Assembly (NCBI GenBank): GCA_937907485.1
Contig: CALESR010000052.1
Location: 1 to 5,608 of the forward strand
Direction: 5' to 3'
From: an uncultured Paracoccaceae bacterium
GTDB taxonomy: Bacteria > Pseudomonadota > Alphaproteobacteria > Rhodobacterales > Rhodobacteraceae
Length of the DNA: 5,608 bases
A model generated the notes under the pieces. The model was not told where the DNA came from and searched no databases. It saw nothing but the letters and a program-made list of their open reading frames with translations. A program made the position numbers and the translations under genes. Shown here piece after piece: positions 1-5,608 of this stretch (the first letter of the stretch is position 1; each line of letters opens with the position of its first letter).

Positions 1-27
1 ATCCTCAGGGGGGTGAATTTGCGCAGC

Positions 28-55
28 AAAGAGGGGGGCGCGAGCGCCCCCCTTT
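28..55 (-). terminator. Rho-independent terminator closing the operon
   Basis: Bases 33-40 and 45-52 form a perfect 8-bp stem made entirely of G:C pairs around a 4-nt loop (41-44). One further A:T pair (32/53) extends it. Read on the minus strand, the stem is followed by a short T-rich stretch (TCTTT, 32-28), and the stem begins about 25 nt after the stop codon of the binding-protein gene. This is the layout of an intrinsic terminator with a very strong stem and a poor U-tract. The plus-strand side also has a short TTT run (53-55), so it could act weakly on a convergent transcript. That the stem exists is seen directly; termination is inferred. Confidence 0.8.
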
Positions 56-77
56 CTGGTGTTTCGCTGTCGTGGGA

Positions 78-1160
78 TCAGCCGGGGATTTCGCCGGTGA
101 TGCCTTCGACGTAGAAGTTCATCCCGAGAAGCGTGCCGTCATCCGCCACTTCGCCCTCGGCCAGCCATGCCGAGCCGTCCTGCCGGTTCAGCGGGCCGGT
201 GAAGGGGTGATAGGCGCGGGTGCGGATCGCTTCGATCATCGCTTCGGCCTCGGCCTTGACCTCGGCCGGGATGCGCGCGTTGAAGGGGGCAAAGGCGACT
301 TCGCCCTCGGGGATGCCGTTCCAGACATCGCCCGCCGCCCAGGTGCCGTCGATCTTGGCCTGAATGCGCTCGATGTAATAGGGCGCCCAGTTGTCGACGA
401 TCGCGGTCAGGTGGACGTCCGGCGCGAATTGCGTCATGTCCGAGGCCTGACCAAAGCCCAGCGCGCCGCGCTGTTGTGCGACGGTCAGCGGCGCGGTCGA
501 GTCGGTGTGCTGCATCAGGATATCGCAGCCCTGTTCGATCAGCGCCTCGGCTGCGGCGGCTTCGGCCGCCGGGTCGAACCAGGTGTAGGCCCAGACGACG
601 GCGAATTCGACGTTCGGGTTGACCTTTTTCGCGTGGATATAGGCGGCGTTGATGCCCATGATCACTTCGGGGATCGGGAACGAGGCGATATAGCCGACCT
701 TGTTGGTCTGGGTCATGCGCCCGGCGATGGTGCCGATCACCGCGCGGCCTTCGTAGAAGCGCGCGTTATAGAGCGACAGGTTCGGCGCGTCGCGCAGATA
801 GCCGGTCGCGTGTTCAAAGGCGATGTCGGGGAAGCGCGCGGCCACCGCGTTCATCGCCGGGCCATAGCCGAACGAGGTCGCGAAGATCATGTTGGCGCCC
901 GACAGCGCCATCTGGGTCATCACGCGCTCGGAATCCGGGCCTTCGGGCACGTTGTCGACATAGAAGGTCTCGACCGCGGCGCCGAAATGCGCCTGCGCGG
1001 CGAGGCGCGACTGGTCATGGCCATAGGTCCAGCCAAAGTCGCCGGGCGGGCCGATATAGATGAAGCCGACTTTCAGCGGCGCCTGCGCGCGGGCGACACT
1101 GCCCACCGAGGCGAGGCTGAGCGCGGCGGCCGAGGTGGCCAGAAGCTCTCTGCGTTTCAT
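78..1160 (-). CDS. BMP-family ABC transporter periplasmic substrate-binding protein (probable purine/nucleoside importer)
   Basis: This 360-residue protein is the likely solute receptor of the importer encoded just upstream; it would capture substrate in the periplasm and deliver it to the two permeases. Residues 1-25 are an export signal: an RR pair at 3-4 in KRRELL, a hydrophobic Ala/Leu/Ser stretch, and an AxA-type cleavage site (ARA, 23-25). There is no lipobox cysteine, so the mature protein should be soluble, unlike the lipoprotein members of Gram-positive bacteria and spirochaetes. The mature part matches the BMP/Med (PF02608) fold: KVGFIYIGPPGDFGWTYGHD from residue 30, ATSFGYGPAMNAVAARFPDI at 94-113, YNARFYEGRAVIGTIAGRMT at 131-150 and FDPAAEAAAAEALIEQGCDI at 195-214, followed by the QHTDS segment at 217-221. 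The length is normal. The ATG at 1160 has an AGGGAG site 7 nt upstream and places the signal peptide correctly. It is the last gene, 49 nt after the second permease. A purine-type substrate is inferred from the family and from the linked xdhC; other ligands are possible. Confidence 0.93.
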   Translation of the reverse strand: MKRRELLATSAAALSLASVGSVARAQAPLKVGFIYIGPPGDFGWTYGHDQSRLAAQAHFGAAVETFYVDNVPEGPDSERVMTQMALSGANMIFATSFGYGPAMNAVAARFPDIAFEHATGYLRDAPNLSLYNARFYEGRAVIGTIAGRMTQTNKVGYIASFPIPEVIMGINAAYIHAKKVNPNVEFAVVWAYTWFDPAAEAAAAEALIEQGCDILMQHTDSTAPLTVAQQRGALGFGQASDMTQFAPDVHLTAIVDNWAPYYIERIQAKIDGTWAAGDVWNGIPEGEVAFAPFNARIPAEVKAEAEAMIEAIRTRAYHPFTGPLNRQDGSAWLAEGEVADDGTLLGMNFYVEGITGEIPG

Positions 1161-1167
1161 GTGTAGA

Positions 1168-1173
1168 CTCCCT
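1168..1173 (-). promoter_or_regulatory. Ribosome binding site of the binding-protein gene
   Basis: AGGGAG on the minus strand lies 7 nt before the ATG at 1160. It supports that start. Unlike the sites of the upstream genes, it sits in non-coding DNA, so this gene can be translated independently of its neighbour. Confidence 0.75.
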
Positions 1174-1179
1174 GTTGGT

Positions 1180-1193
1180 CGGGCGGATGCCCG
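1180..1193 (-). other. Intercistronic hairpin between permease and binding-protein genes
   Basis: CGGGC and GCCCG form a perfect 5-bp G:C inverted repeat around a 4-nt loop. It falls inside the only true intergenic gap of the operon (1161-1209), 6 nt before the ribosome binding site of the next gene. No T-tract follows, so it is not a normal terminator. It could stabilise the binding-protein message against 3' decay from upstream cleavage, or mark a processing site. In this GC-rich DNA a 5-bp repeat can also arise by chance. Confidence 0.45.
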
Positions 1194-1209
1194 GGGTTGG
1201 TGGCCGGTT

Positions 1210-2142
1210 TTACCCGGCGGCGTGAAAAGACCGTCCCAGCGACCCGGGGGCCGAGAGGGACGAGCGTGCCCGATTCGACGACATAACGACGAGAACGAGA
1301 ATTGTGATCAGATACGGCGACATGGCGAGATATTCCACGGGAATGCGCAGCCCCGCTGCCTGAAGATTGAACTGCAGCACCATGATTCCGCCGAAAAGAT
1401 AGGCACCGCCCAACAGCCGCCACGGCCGCCACGAGGCAAAGACCACCAGCGCCAGCGCGATCCAGCCGGCACCGGCCGTCATGCCCTCGGTCCATTGCGG
1501 CACGCGGATCAGGCTGAGATAGCCGCCGCCAAGCCCCGCGCAGGCGCCACCGAACAGGATCGCCAGCACGCGGACCCGCCGCACCTTGTAGCCCAGCGCA
1601 TGCGCCGAATCGTGGTTCTCGCCGACCGCGCGCAGCACGCGGCCGCTGCGGGTGGCGCGCAGCCAGTACCAGACCGCCGCCACCAGCGCGATCGAGGCAT
1701 AGACCAGGATGTCCTGATTGAACAGGATGCGGCCCAGCACCGGCAGGTCGGTCAGCGGGCCAAAGGTCAGCTTTTCGGTGCGCGGCGGCACGATACCGAC
1801 ATAGCTCTGACCGACCAGCGCCGAGAACCCCAGCCCGAACAGCGTCAGCGCCAGCCCCGAGGCGACCTGATTGGCCATCAGCACCTGCGTCAGCAGGGCA
1901 AAGATCGCCGCCAGCGCCGCGCCCGCCGCGATCGAGGCCAGCATTCCCAGATAGGGGTTGCCGGTGGTCGCCGCGACGGCAAAGCCCGAGACCGCGCCGA
2001 CGATCATCATGCCCTCGACGCCGAGGTTCAGCACGCCCGACTTCTCGACGACCAGTTCTCCCATCCCCGCCAGCAGGATCGGCGTTGCCGCCACCATCAG
2101 CGAGGCGATCAGCACCACGGGGTTGATTGCGGACAGATCCAT
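1210..2142 (-). CDS. ABC transporter permease, second subunit (BMP-linked, YufQ/NupQ type)
   Basis: This 310-residue inner-membrane protein should form half of the transport channel, paired with the 365-residue permease encoded immediately before it. It belongs to the LivH/RbsC-like permease family (PF02653). Diagnostic segments are GMGELVVEKSGVLNLGVEGM at 26-45, which is the hallmark of this subunit, and ANQVASGLALTLFGLGFS at 90-107. The loop from T164 to Y185, with its RAVGEN core, is the likely contact with the ATPase. Hydrophobic stretches alternate along most of the chain, and the C-terminal tail (RARSSLSAPGSLGRSF) is typical of the subfamily. The ATG at 2140-2142 overlaps the TGA of the preceding gene by one base (TGATG), which points to translational coupling. 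A ribosome binding site lies 7 nt upstream. The stop is TAA at 1212-1210. The length is normal and no defect was seen. The substrate is not readable from this subunit. Confidence 0.94.
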   Translation of the reverse strand: MDLSAINPVVLIASLMVAATPILLAGMGELVVEKSGVLNLGVEGMMIVGAVSGFAVAATTGNPYLGMLASIAAGAALAAIFALLTQVLMANQVASGLALTLFGLGFSALVGQSYVGIVPPRTEKLTFGPLTDLPVLGRILFNQDILVYASIALVAAVWYWLRATRSGRVLRAVGENHDSAHALGYKVRRVRVLAILFGGACAGLGGGYLSLIRVPQWTEGMTAGAGWIALALVVFASWRPWRLLGGAYLFGGIMVLQFNLQAAGLRIPVEYLAMSPYLITILVLVVMSSNRARSSLSAPGSLGRSFHAAG

Positions 2143-3239
2143 CAGCGGGCCTCACCTTTCTGGGCGGGCAGGGCCAGCCGGACACGGTAATTCGACAGGA
2201 TATCGAGCGCGAGCAGGAAGAACAGCAGCATTCCCTGAAACACCTGGATCGCCGCGCCCGGAATGCCCAGCATGAACTGCGCCAACTCGCCGCCGATATA
2301 GGTCAGCGCCAGCAGGAACCCGGCCAGCAGGATGCCGACGGGATGCAAGCGGCCCAGAAACGCCACGATGATCGCGGTAAAGCCGTAACCGGCGTTGAAA
2401 TCGATGGAAATCAGCCGGGCAGGGCCGGACACCTCGAACATCCCCGCCATGCCGGCAAAGGCCCCCGACAGGCCCAGACACATCACCACCAGCCGCGCCG
2501 GTGCCACCCCGGCGAACTTCGCCGCGCGCGGGGCCTGCCCGGCCAGCCGGACGTGAAAGCCCAGGATATGCCGCTGCAGCAGCACATAGGCAAAGATCAC
2601 CGCGATGAAGGCCGCAACCCCGCCCCAATGCAGCCCGGTGTTGGCGATCAACTCCATGTTCGACGCCGACCCATAGGCGTTGATGTTGCGCGACCCCGGA
2701 AACCCGGCGCCCTGCGGGTTGCGCATGAACCCGGTCGCCGCCGCCGCCAGCAGCTTTTCCGCCACATAGACCAGCAGCAGCGAGACGAGGATCTCGTTGG
2801 TGTTGAACCGCGTCTTCAGGATCGCCGGGATCATCGCCCAGGCCCAGCCGCCAAAGGCCCCGGCGGCGATCATCAGCGGGAACACCAGAAAACTCTCGGT
2901 CGGATAGAACGCCAGCGCCACCGCCGCCGCGCACATCGCGCCGATGATGTATTGCCCCTCGGCCCCGATGTTCCAGATGCCCGCGCGAAAGCCGATCGAC
3001 AGGCCGACAGCGATCAAGATCAGCGGCCCCGCCTTGATGAGCAGTTGCGGCCGCGAATAGGCGCCGAACTGTTCACTGAACAACGGGTCCCAGAAGATCA
3101 GCCGGATCGCCTCGAACGGGTTCTTGCCCAGCGCGAGGAACAACAGCCCCCCCGCCACCATCGTCAGCGCGACCGCCAGCACCGGCGTCGCATAGTTCCA
3201 CGCCTGCGAGGGCGAAGGGCGTTTTTCAAGCCGCAACAT
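2142..3239 (-). CDS. ABC transporter permease, first subunit (BMP-linked, YufP/NupP type)
   Basis: This 365-residue multi-spanning inner-membrane protein is the partner of the 310-residue permease; the two would form a heterodimeric channel driven by the upstream ATPase. A short basic N-terminus (LRLEKR) is followed by a first membrane segment at about 18-37, and there are roughly nine or ten hydrophobic stretches in all. Family signatures (PF02653) are FRAGIWNIGAEGQ at 84-96, which is the equivalent of the EKSGVLNLGVEG block in the other subunit, and RFNTNEILVSLLLVY at 144-158. The loop from G227 to V245 (GFHVRLAGQ...AAKFAGV) probably couples to the ATPase. The residue 38-70 region, with GKNPFEAI and the PQLLIKAGPL run, is also typical of this larger subunit. 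The start codon lies inside the end of the ATPase gene (14-nt overlap), with a strong AAGGAG 6 nt upstream. The stop overlaps the next start. No truncation is evident. Confidence 0.94.
   Translation of the reverse strand: MLRLEKRPSPSQAWNYATPVLAVALTMVAGGLLFLALGKNPFEAIRLIFWDPLFSEQFGAYSRPQLLIKAGPLILIAVGLSIGFRAGIWNIGAEGQYIIGAMCAAAVALAFYPTESFLVFPLMIAAGAFGGWAWAMIPAILKTRFNTNEILVSLLLVYVAEKLLAAAATGFMRNPQGAGFPGSRNINAYGSASNMELIANTGLHWGGVAAFIAVIFAYVLLQRHILGFHVRLAGQAPRAAKFAGVAPARLVVMCLGLSGAFAGMAGMFEVSGPARLISIDFNAGYGFTAIIVAFLGRLHPVGILLAGFLLALTYIGGELAQFMLGIPGAAIQVFQGMLLFFLLALDILSNYRVRLALPAQKGEAR
2150..2158 (-). promoter_or_regulatory. Ribosome binding site of the second permease
   Basis: AAGGTGAGG on the minus strand ends 7 nt before the ATG at 2142 and lies within the last codons of the first permease. 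Together with the TGATG junction it supports this start and re-initiation by ribosomes finishing the upstream gene. Confidence 0.65.
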
Positions 3240-4743
3240 CGGAATCTCCTTCGGCGCCGCCCAGCATCAGGCCGATCTGGTCCATCGTCAGCCCGGGAAC
3301 CGGGCGCGGGGCGCTGAGGCGCCCGCCGTTGAGCGCGGCGAAATTGTCCGCCACCTCCAGCAATTCATCGAGGTCCTGACTGATGACCACCAGCGCCGCC
3401 CCGGCCTGCGCCAGATCCAGCAGCGCCTGCCGGATCGCCGCCGCCGCGCTGGCATCCACGCCCCAGGTCGGCTGGTTGACCACCAGCACCGAGGGTCGCT
3501 GCAAGATCTCGCGCCCGATGACGAATTTCTGCAGATTGCCACCCGACAGCGCCCGCGCCGCCACATGCGACCCCGGCGTGCGCACGTCAAAGCGCAAGAT
3601 CACCTTTTCCGCGAAATCGCGCGCCTTGGTCCAGTTGACAAAGCCGTTCCTGACCAGCTTTTCGCGCCACGCGCCGGTCAGCAGGGCGTTCTCGATCAGG
3701 CTCATGTCCGGCGCGGCGGCATGGCCGAGGCGTTCCTCGGGCGCACACAGCAGCCCCATCGCACGCCGCGCCGTCGGGCCATAGCCGCCGACCGGGGTGC
3801 CATCCATGCGGATCGCAGACGGCGCCGCGCGCAACTCGCCCGACAGCGCCGACAACAGCTCGTCCTGCCCGTTGCCCGCCACCCCGCCAATCCCCAGAAT
3901 CTCGCCCGCCCGCACCGTCAGCGTGACCCCCTTCAGCGCGGTGCCAAAGGCGGTCTGCGGCGCCAGCGACAGGTTTTCCACTTGCAGCAGCGGCCGCCCC
4001 GGCGCCTCGCGCCGCCGCGAGGGCACATGCAGCGTCTGCCCCACCATCATCTCGGCCAGCGAGCGCGCGCTTTCCTGCCGCGGATCGGCGCGCCCCACCA
4101 CCTTGCCATGCCGCAGCACCGTGGCATTTTCGCACAAGGCCCTGATTTCCTCGAGTTTATGCGAGATATAGAGGATCGACTTCCCCTCGGACCGCAACTG
4201 CCGCAGGGTGCGAAACAGGATTTCCACCTCTTGCGGCGTCAGAACCGAGGTCGGCTCGTCCATGATGAGCAATTGTGGGTTCTGCAGCAGACAGCGGATG
4301 ATCTCCACCCGCTGCCGCTCGCCCGCCGACAGATCGCCGACCATCCTGCCTGGGTCCAACGGCAGGCCATAGGTGTTCGACACCTCGATGATGCGCGCCG
4401 CCAACTCGCGGATCGGCGGCGGGTTGTCCATGCCCAGCGCGACATTTTCCGCCACATCCATCGCGTCGAACAGGCTGAAATGCTGGAACACCATCGCCAC
4501 GCCGGTCGCCCGCGCCTGCGCCGGGGCGCCGGGGGCATAGGGCTGGCCGCGCCACAGCATGCGCCCCTCGTTGGGCCGGATCAGCCCATAGATCGCCTTG
4601 ACCAGCGTCGATTTCCCGGCGCCGTTTTCTCCCAGCAGCGCGTGAACCTCGCCCTCGCCGATGTCAAAGGTGACCTCGGAATTGGCGACCACGCCGGGAT
4701 AGCGCTTGGTCAGGCCCTGAATGGACAGCAGAGGGTGGCTCAT
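3226..4743 (-). CDS. ABC transporter ATPase with two nucleotide-binding domains (BMP-linked, YufO/NupO type)
   Basis: This 505-residue protein would sit on the cytoplasmic face and power the two permeases, in the RbsA/MglA-like class with two fused domains. Domain 1 (about 5-240) is complete: Walker A GENGAGKST at 38-46, Q-loop Q87, signature LSAGE at 138-142, Walker B LLIMDE at 158-163 with catalytic E163, and switch H195 in ISHKLEE. Domain 2 (about 252-495) is degenerate, as usual in this class. Its Walker A position reads GVAGNGQDEL (287-296) without GKS/T, and its Walker B ends in VVNQPTWGVD, with N423-Q424 in place of Asp-Glu. ISQDLDE (454-460) replaces the switch histidine. Its signature LSGGNLQK (399-406) is intact, so it can complete the composite site with domain 1 of a partner copy. 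The ATG forms an ATGA overlap with the xdhC stop and has GGGAG 8 nt upstream. The open frame continues upstream without a stop, but that part is an out-of-frame reading of xdhC. The gene ends 14 nt inside the first permease gene. Confidence 0.95.
   Translation of the reverse strand: MSHPLLSIQGLTKRYPGVVANSEVTFDIGEGEVHALLGENGAGKSTLVKAIYGLIRPNEGRMLWRGQPYAPGAPAQARATGVAMVFQHFSLFDAMDVAENVALGMDNPPPIRELAARIIEVSNTYGLPLDPGRMVGDLSAGERQRVEIIRCLLQNPQLLIMDEPTSVLTPQEVEILFRTLRQLRSEGKSILYISHKLEEIRALCENATVLRHGKVVGRADPRQESARSLAEMMVGQTLHVPSRRREAPGRPLLQVENLSLAPQTAFGTALKGVTLTVRAGEILGIGGVAGNGQDELLSALSGELRAAPSAIRMDGTPVGGYGPTARRAMGLLCAPEERLGHAAAPDMSLIENALLTGAWREKLVRNGFVNWTKARDFAEKVILRFDVRTPGSHVAARALSGGNLQKFVIGREILQRPSVLVVNQPTWGVDASAAAAIRQALLDLAQAGAALVVISQDLDELLEVADNFAALNGGRLSAPRPVPGLTMDQIGLMLGGAEGDSDVAA
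3246..3251 (-). promoter_or_regulatory. Ribosome binding site of the first permease
   Basis: AAGGAG on the minus strand, 6 nt before the ATG at 3239, is the strongest Shine-Dalgarno match in the window. It is embedded in the last codons of the ATPase gene and fixes the permease start. Confidence 0.8.
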
Positions 4744-5608
4744 AGCGCGATCTCCCGGTGATGGACGTGGGCCTGCGACAGCAAAGCCGCGGCGACCGAA
4801 ATGGCAATGGCCTGCGGATGTTTGCCAAGGGTGGGGTCGCCAATCGGGCAGCTGATGCGCGAAATTTGCGCAGCGGCATGGCCCAGGGCCTGCAACCGCC
4901 CGCGAAACCGCGCCCATTTCGACGCCGACCCGATCAGGCCGCAGGCGGCGAAGCCCCGGTCCAGCAGCCGATGACACAGGTCCAGATCGAGGGCGTGCGA
5001 ATAGGTCAGGATCAGATGTTCCGCCGCCAGCGGCGCCAGCGGCACCAGATCGGCCGGGTTTGCCGCGACGAGGCGCCTGACGCCCTGCGGCAGCGTGTCG
5101 GGAAAGCGTTCCTCGGCGGTATCCACCCAAGTGATCGCCAGCCCCGGCAGCGGCGCCAGCACCGCCACCAGCGCCCGCCCGACATGGCCGGCGCCCCAGA
5201 TCCACAGATCGCGCGTTGGCGCCTCCACCGGCTCGGCCAGCCAGCCCTGCGCGTAAACCACCCCGCCAAGCCCTTGACCCCGCGCCGATTTCAGCGCCTG
5301 ACGGATCGCCAGCGGCGCCTCGGGCGCGGCATCGCGGGCCAGCGGACGGGCATAAAGCCCCGCCATCGGCAGCGCGTCCACGGCCTCGAACCGCTCGAAC
5401 CCCAACACCACCGCGCCGCCGCAGCACTGGCCCAGACCGGGGCCCAGCGCGTGTTTCTCCACCCTGGGCGTGCCCCCGGCCAGCATCTCGCGCGCACTGG
5501 CCGCCGCCTGATACTCCAGCGCGCCGCCGCCGATGGTGCCCGATTGCCCCGCCGCCCAGACCAGCCTCGCCGCCCCGGCCTCACGCGGGGCCGAGCCCTG
5601 CACAGCGC
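4740..5608 (-). CDS. XdhC, xanthine dehydrogenase molybdenum-cofactor maturation factor (N-terminus cut by window edge)
   Basis: XdhC binds molybdenum cofactor, promotes its sulfuration and hands it to apo-xanthine dehydrogenase; this role is established for Rhodobacter capsulatus XdhC. Numbering from the codon at 5603, the N-terminal XdhC/CoxI domain (PF02625) shows GSAPREAG at 3-10, GQSGTIGGGALE at 19-30 and LGPGLGQCCGG at 53-63 with the conserved Cys pair 60-61. The C-terminal Rossmann-type domain (PF13478) shows LWIWGAGHVG at 133-142, an acidic end of strand 2 (D161), TYSHALD at 200-206, GLIGSASKWARF at 222-233 and CPIGDPTLGKHP at 252-263. The frame is open to the right edge. The GTG at 5603 could be read as a start, but it lies two residues before the conserved GSAPRE motif and family members have more sequence ahead of it. 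It is therefore most likely an internal Val, with roughly two dozen residues missing. The TGA overlaps the ATPase start (ATGA). xdhA and xdhB are expected beyond the right edge. Confidence 0.93.
   Translation of the reverse strand, partial: AVQGSAPREAGAARLVWAAGQSGTIGGGALEYQAAASAREMLAGGTPRVEKHALGPGLGQCCGGAVVLGFERFEAVDALPMAGLYARPLARDAAPEAPLAIRQALKSARGQGLGGVVYAQGWLAEPVEAPTRDLWIWGAGHVGRALVAVLAPLPGLAITWVDTAEERFPDTLPQGVRRLVAANPADLVPLAPLAAEHLILTYSHALDLDLCHRLLDRGFAACGLIGSASKWARFRGRLQALGHAAAQISRISCPIGDPTLGKHPQAIAISVAAALLSQAHVHHREIAL
4752..4756 (-). promoter_or_regulatory. Ribosome binding site of the ABC ATPase
   Basis: GGGAG on the minus strand, 8 nt before the ATG at 4743 and inside the last codons of xdhC. 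It decides between this ATG and the long open frame upstream, which has no conserved domain. Confidence 0.6.

Noticed and set aside
18..30. Inverted repeat TTTGC-GCA-GCAAA next to the terminator as a possible operator
   Set aside because: The arms are only 5 bp, it lies at the 3' end of the operon, and there is no adjacent promoter-like sequence. A similar TTTGCGCAGC string occurs inside xdhC (about 4863-4872), so chance is the simpler explanation.
1157..2185. Minus-strand 342-residue frame overlapping the second permease
   Set aside because: It is an out-of-frame reading of the permease gene, rich in Arg and Gly, without membrane segments or domains. The 310-residue frame has the full permease signature.
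72..4761. Long open frames on the plus strand covering almost every gene (such as 72-1166, 1060-2190, 2127-3317 and 3565-4761)
   Set aside because: They are mirrors of real minus-strand genes. Very GC-rich coding DNA with G/C third positions suppresses stop codons on the opposite strand. Their translations are Arg/Gly/His-rich low-complexity sequence without recognisable domains, and the minus-strand proteins have clear family motifs throughout.
3226..5427. A 733-residue frame that could suggest a protein fused to the N-terminus of the ABC ATPase
   Set aside because: The part before 4743 is xdhC read in the wrong frame (Ala/Gly/Arg-rich, no domain). The ATPase has a proper ATG with a ribosome binding site, and its Walker A lies at the usual distance from it.
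5601..5603. GTG as the true start of xdhC
   Set aside because: It lies two residues before the conserved GSAPRE motif, too close for a complete domain, and the frame stays open to the window edge. An internal Val codon is more likely.

Overview
The window carries one tightly packed block of five genes, all on the minus strand and read from right to left. The DNA is very GC-rich, with strong G/C bias at third codon positions. Gene content, protein style and order fit an alphaproteobacterium of the Rhodobacter/Paracoccus type (Rhodobacterales). That placement is inferred from protein style and not computed.

Layout in transcription order. (1) 5608-4740: xdhC, the xanthine dehydrogenase maturation factor, with its first residues cut off by the right edge. 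(2) 4743-3226: a 505-residue double-domain ABC ATPase. (3) 3239-2142: a 365-residue inner-membrane permease. (4) 2142-1210: a second, 310-residue permease. (5) 1160-78: a 360-residue periplasmic binding protein of the BMP family, followed 22 nt later by a strong hairpin terminator at 33-52. The first four genes overlap in series by 4, 14 and 1 nt, each with a Shine-Dalgarno sequence inside the preceding gene. They are almost certainly one transcript with coupled translation. The only real gap is 49 nt before the binding-protein gene. It holds a small perfect hairpin and a good ribosome binding site.

Together genes 2-5 form a complete BMP-type importer, the class that includes bacterial purine-nucleoside uptake systems such as B. 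subtilis NupNOPQ. Its physical coupling to xdhC suggests that it brings in a purine (nucleoside, hypoxanthine, xanthine or guanine) that feeds xanthine dehydrogenase. The sequence shows the coupling directly; the substrate is inferred.

No RNA gene, mobile element, CRISPR array or evident horizontally acquired segment was seen. The operon promoter must lie beyond the right edge. Nothing here looks like a previously undescribed system. The points worth a second look are the xdhC-transporter coupling, the hairpin before the last gene, the Tat-like signal on the binding protein and the degenerate second half of the ATPase.
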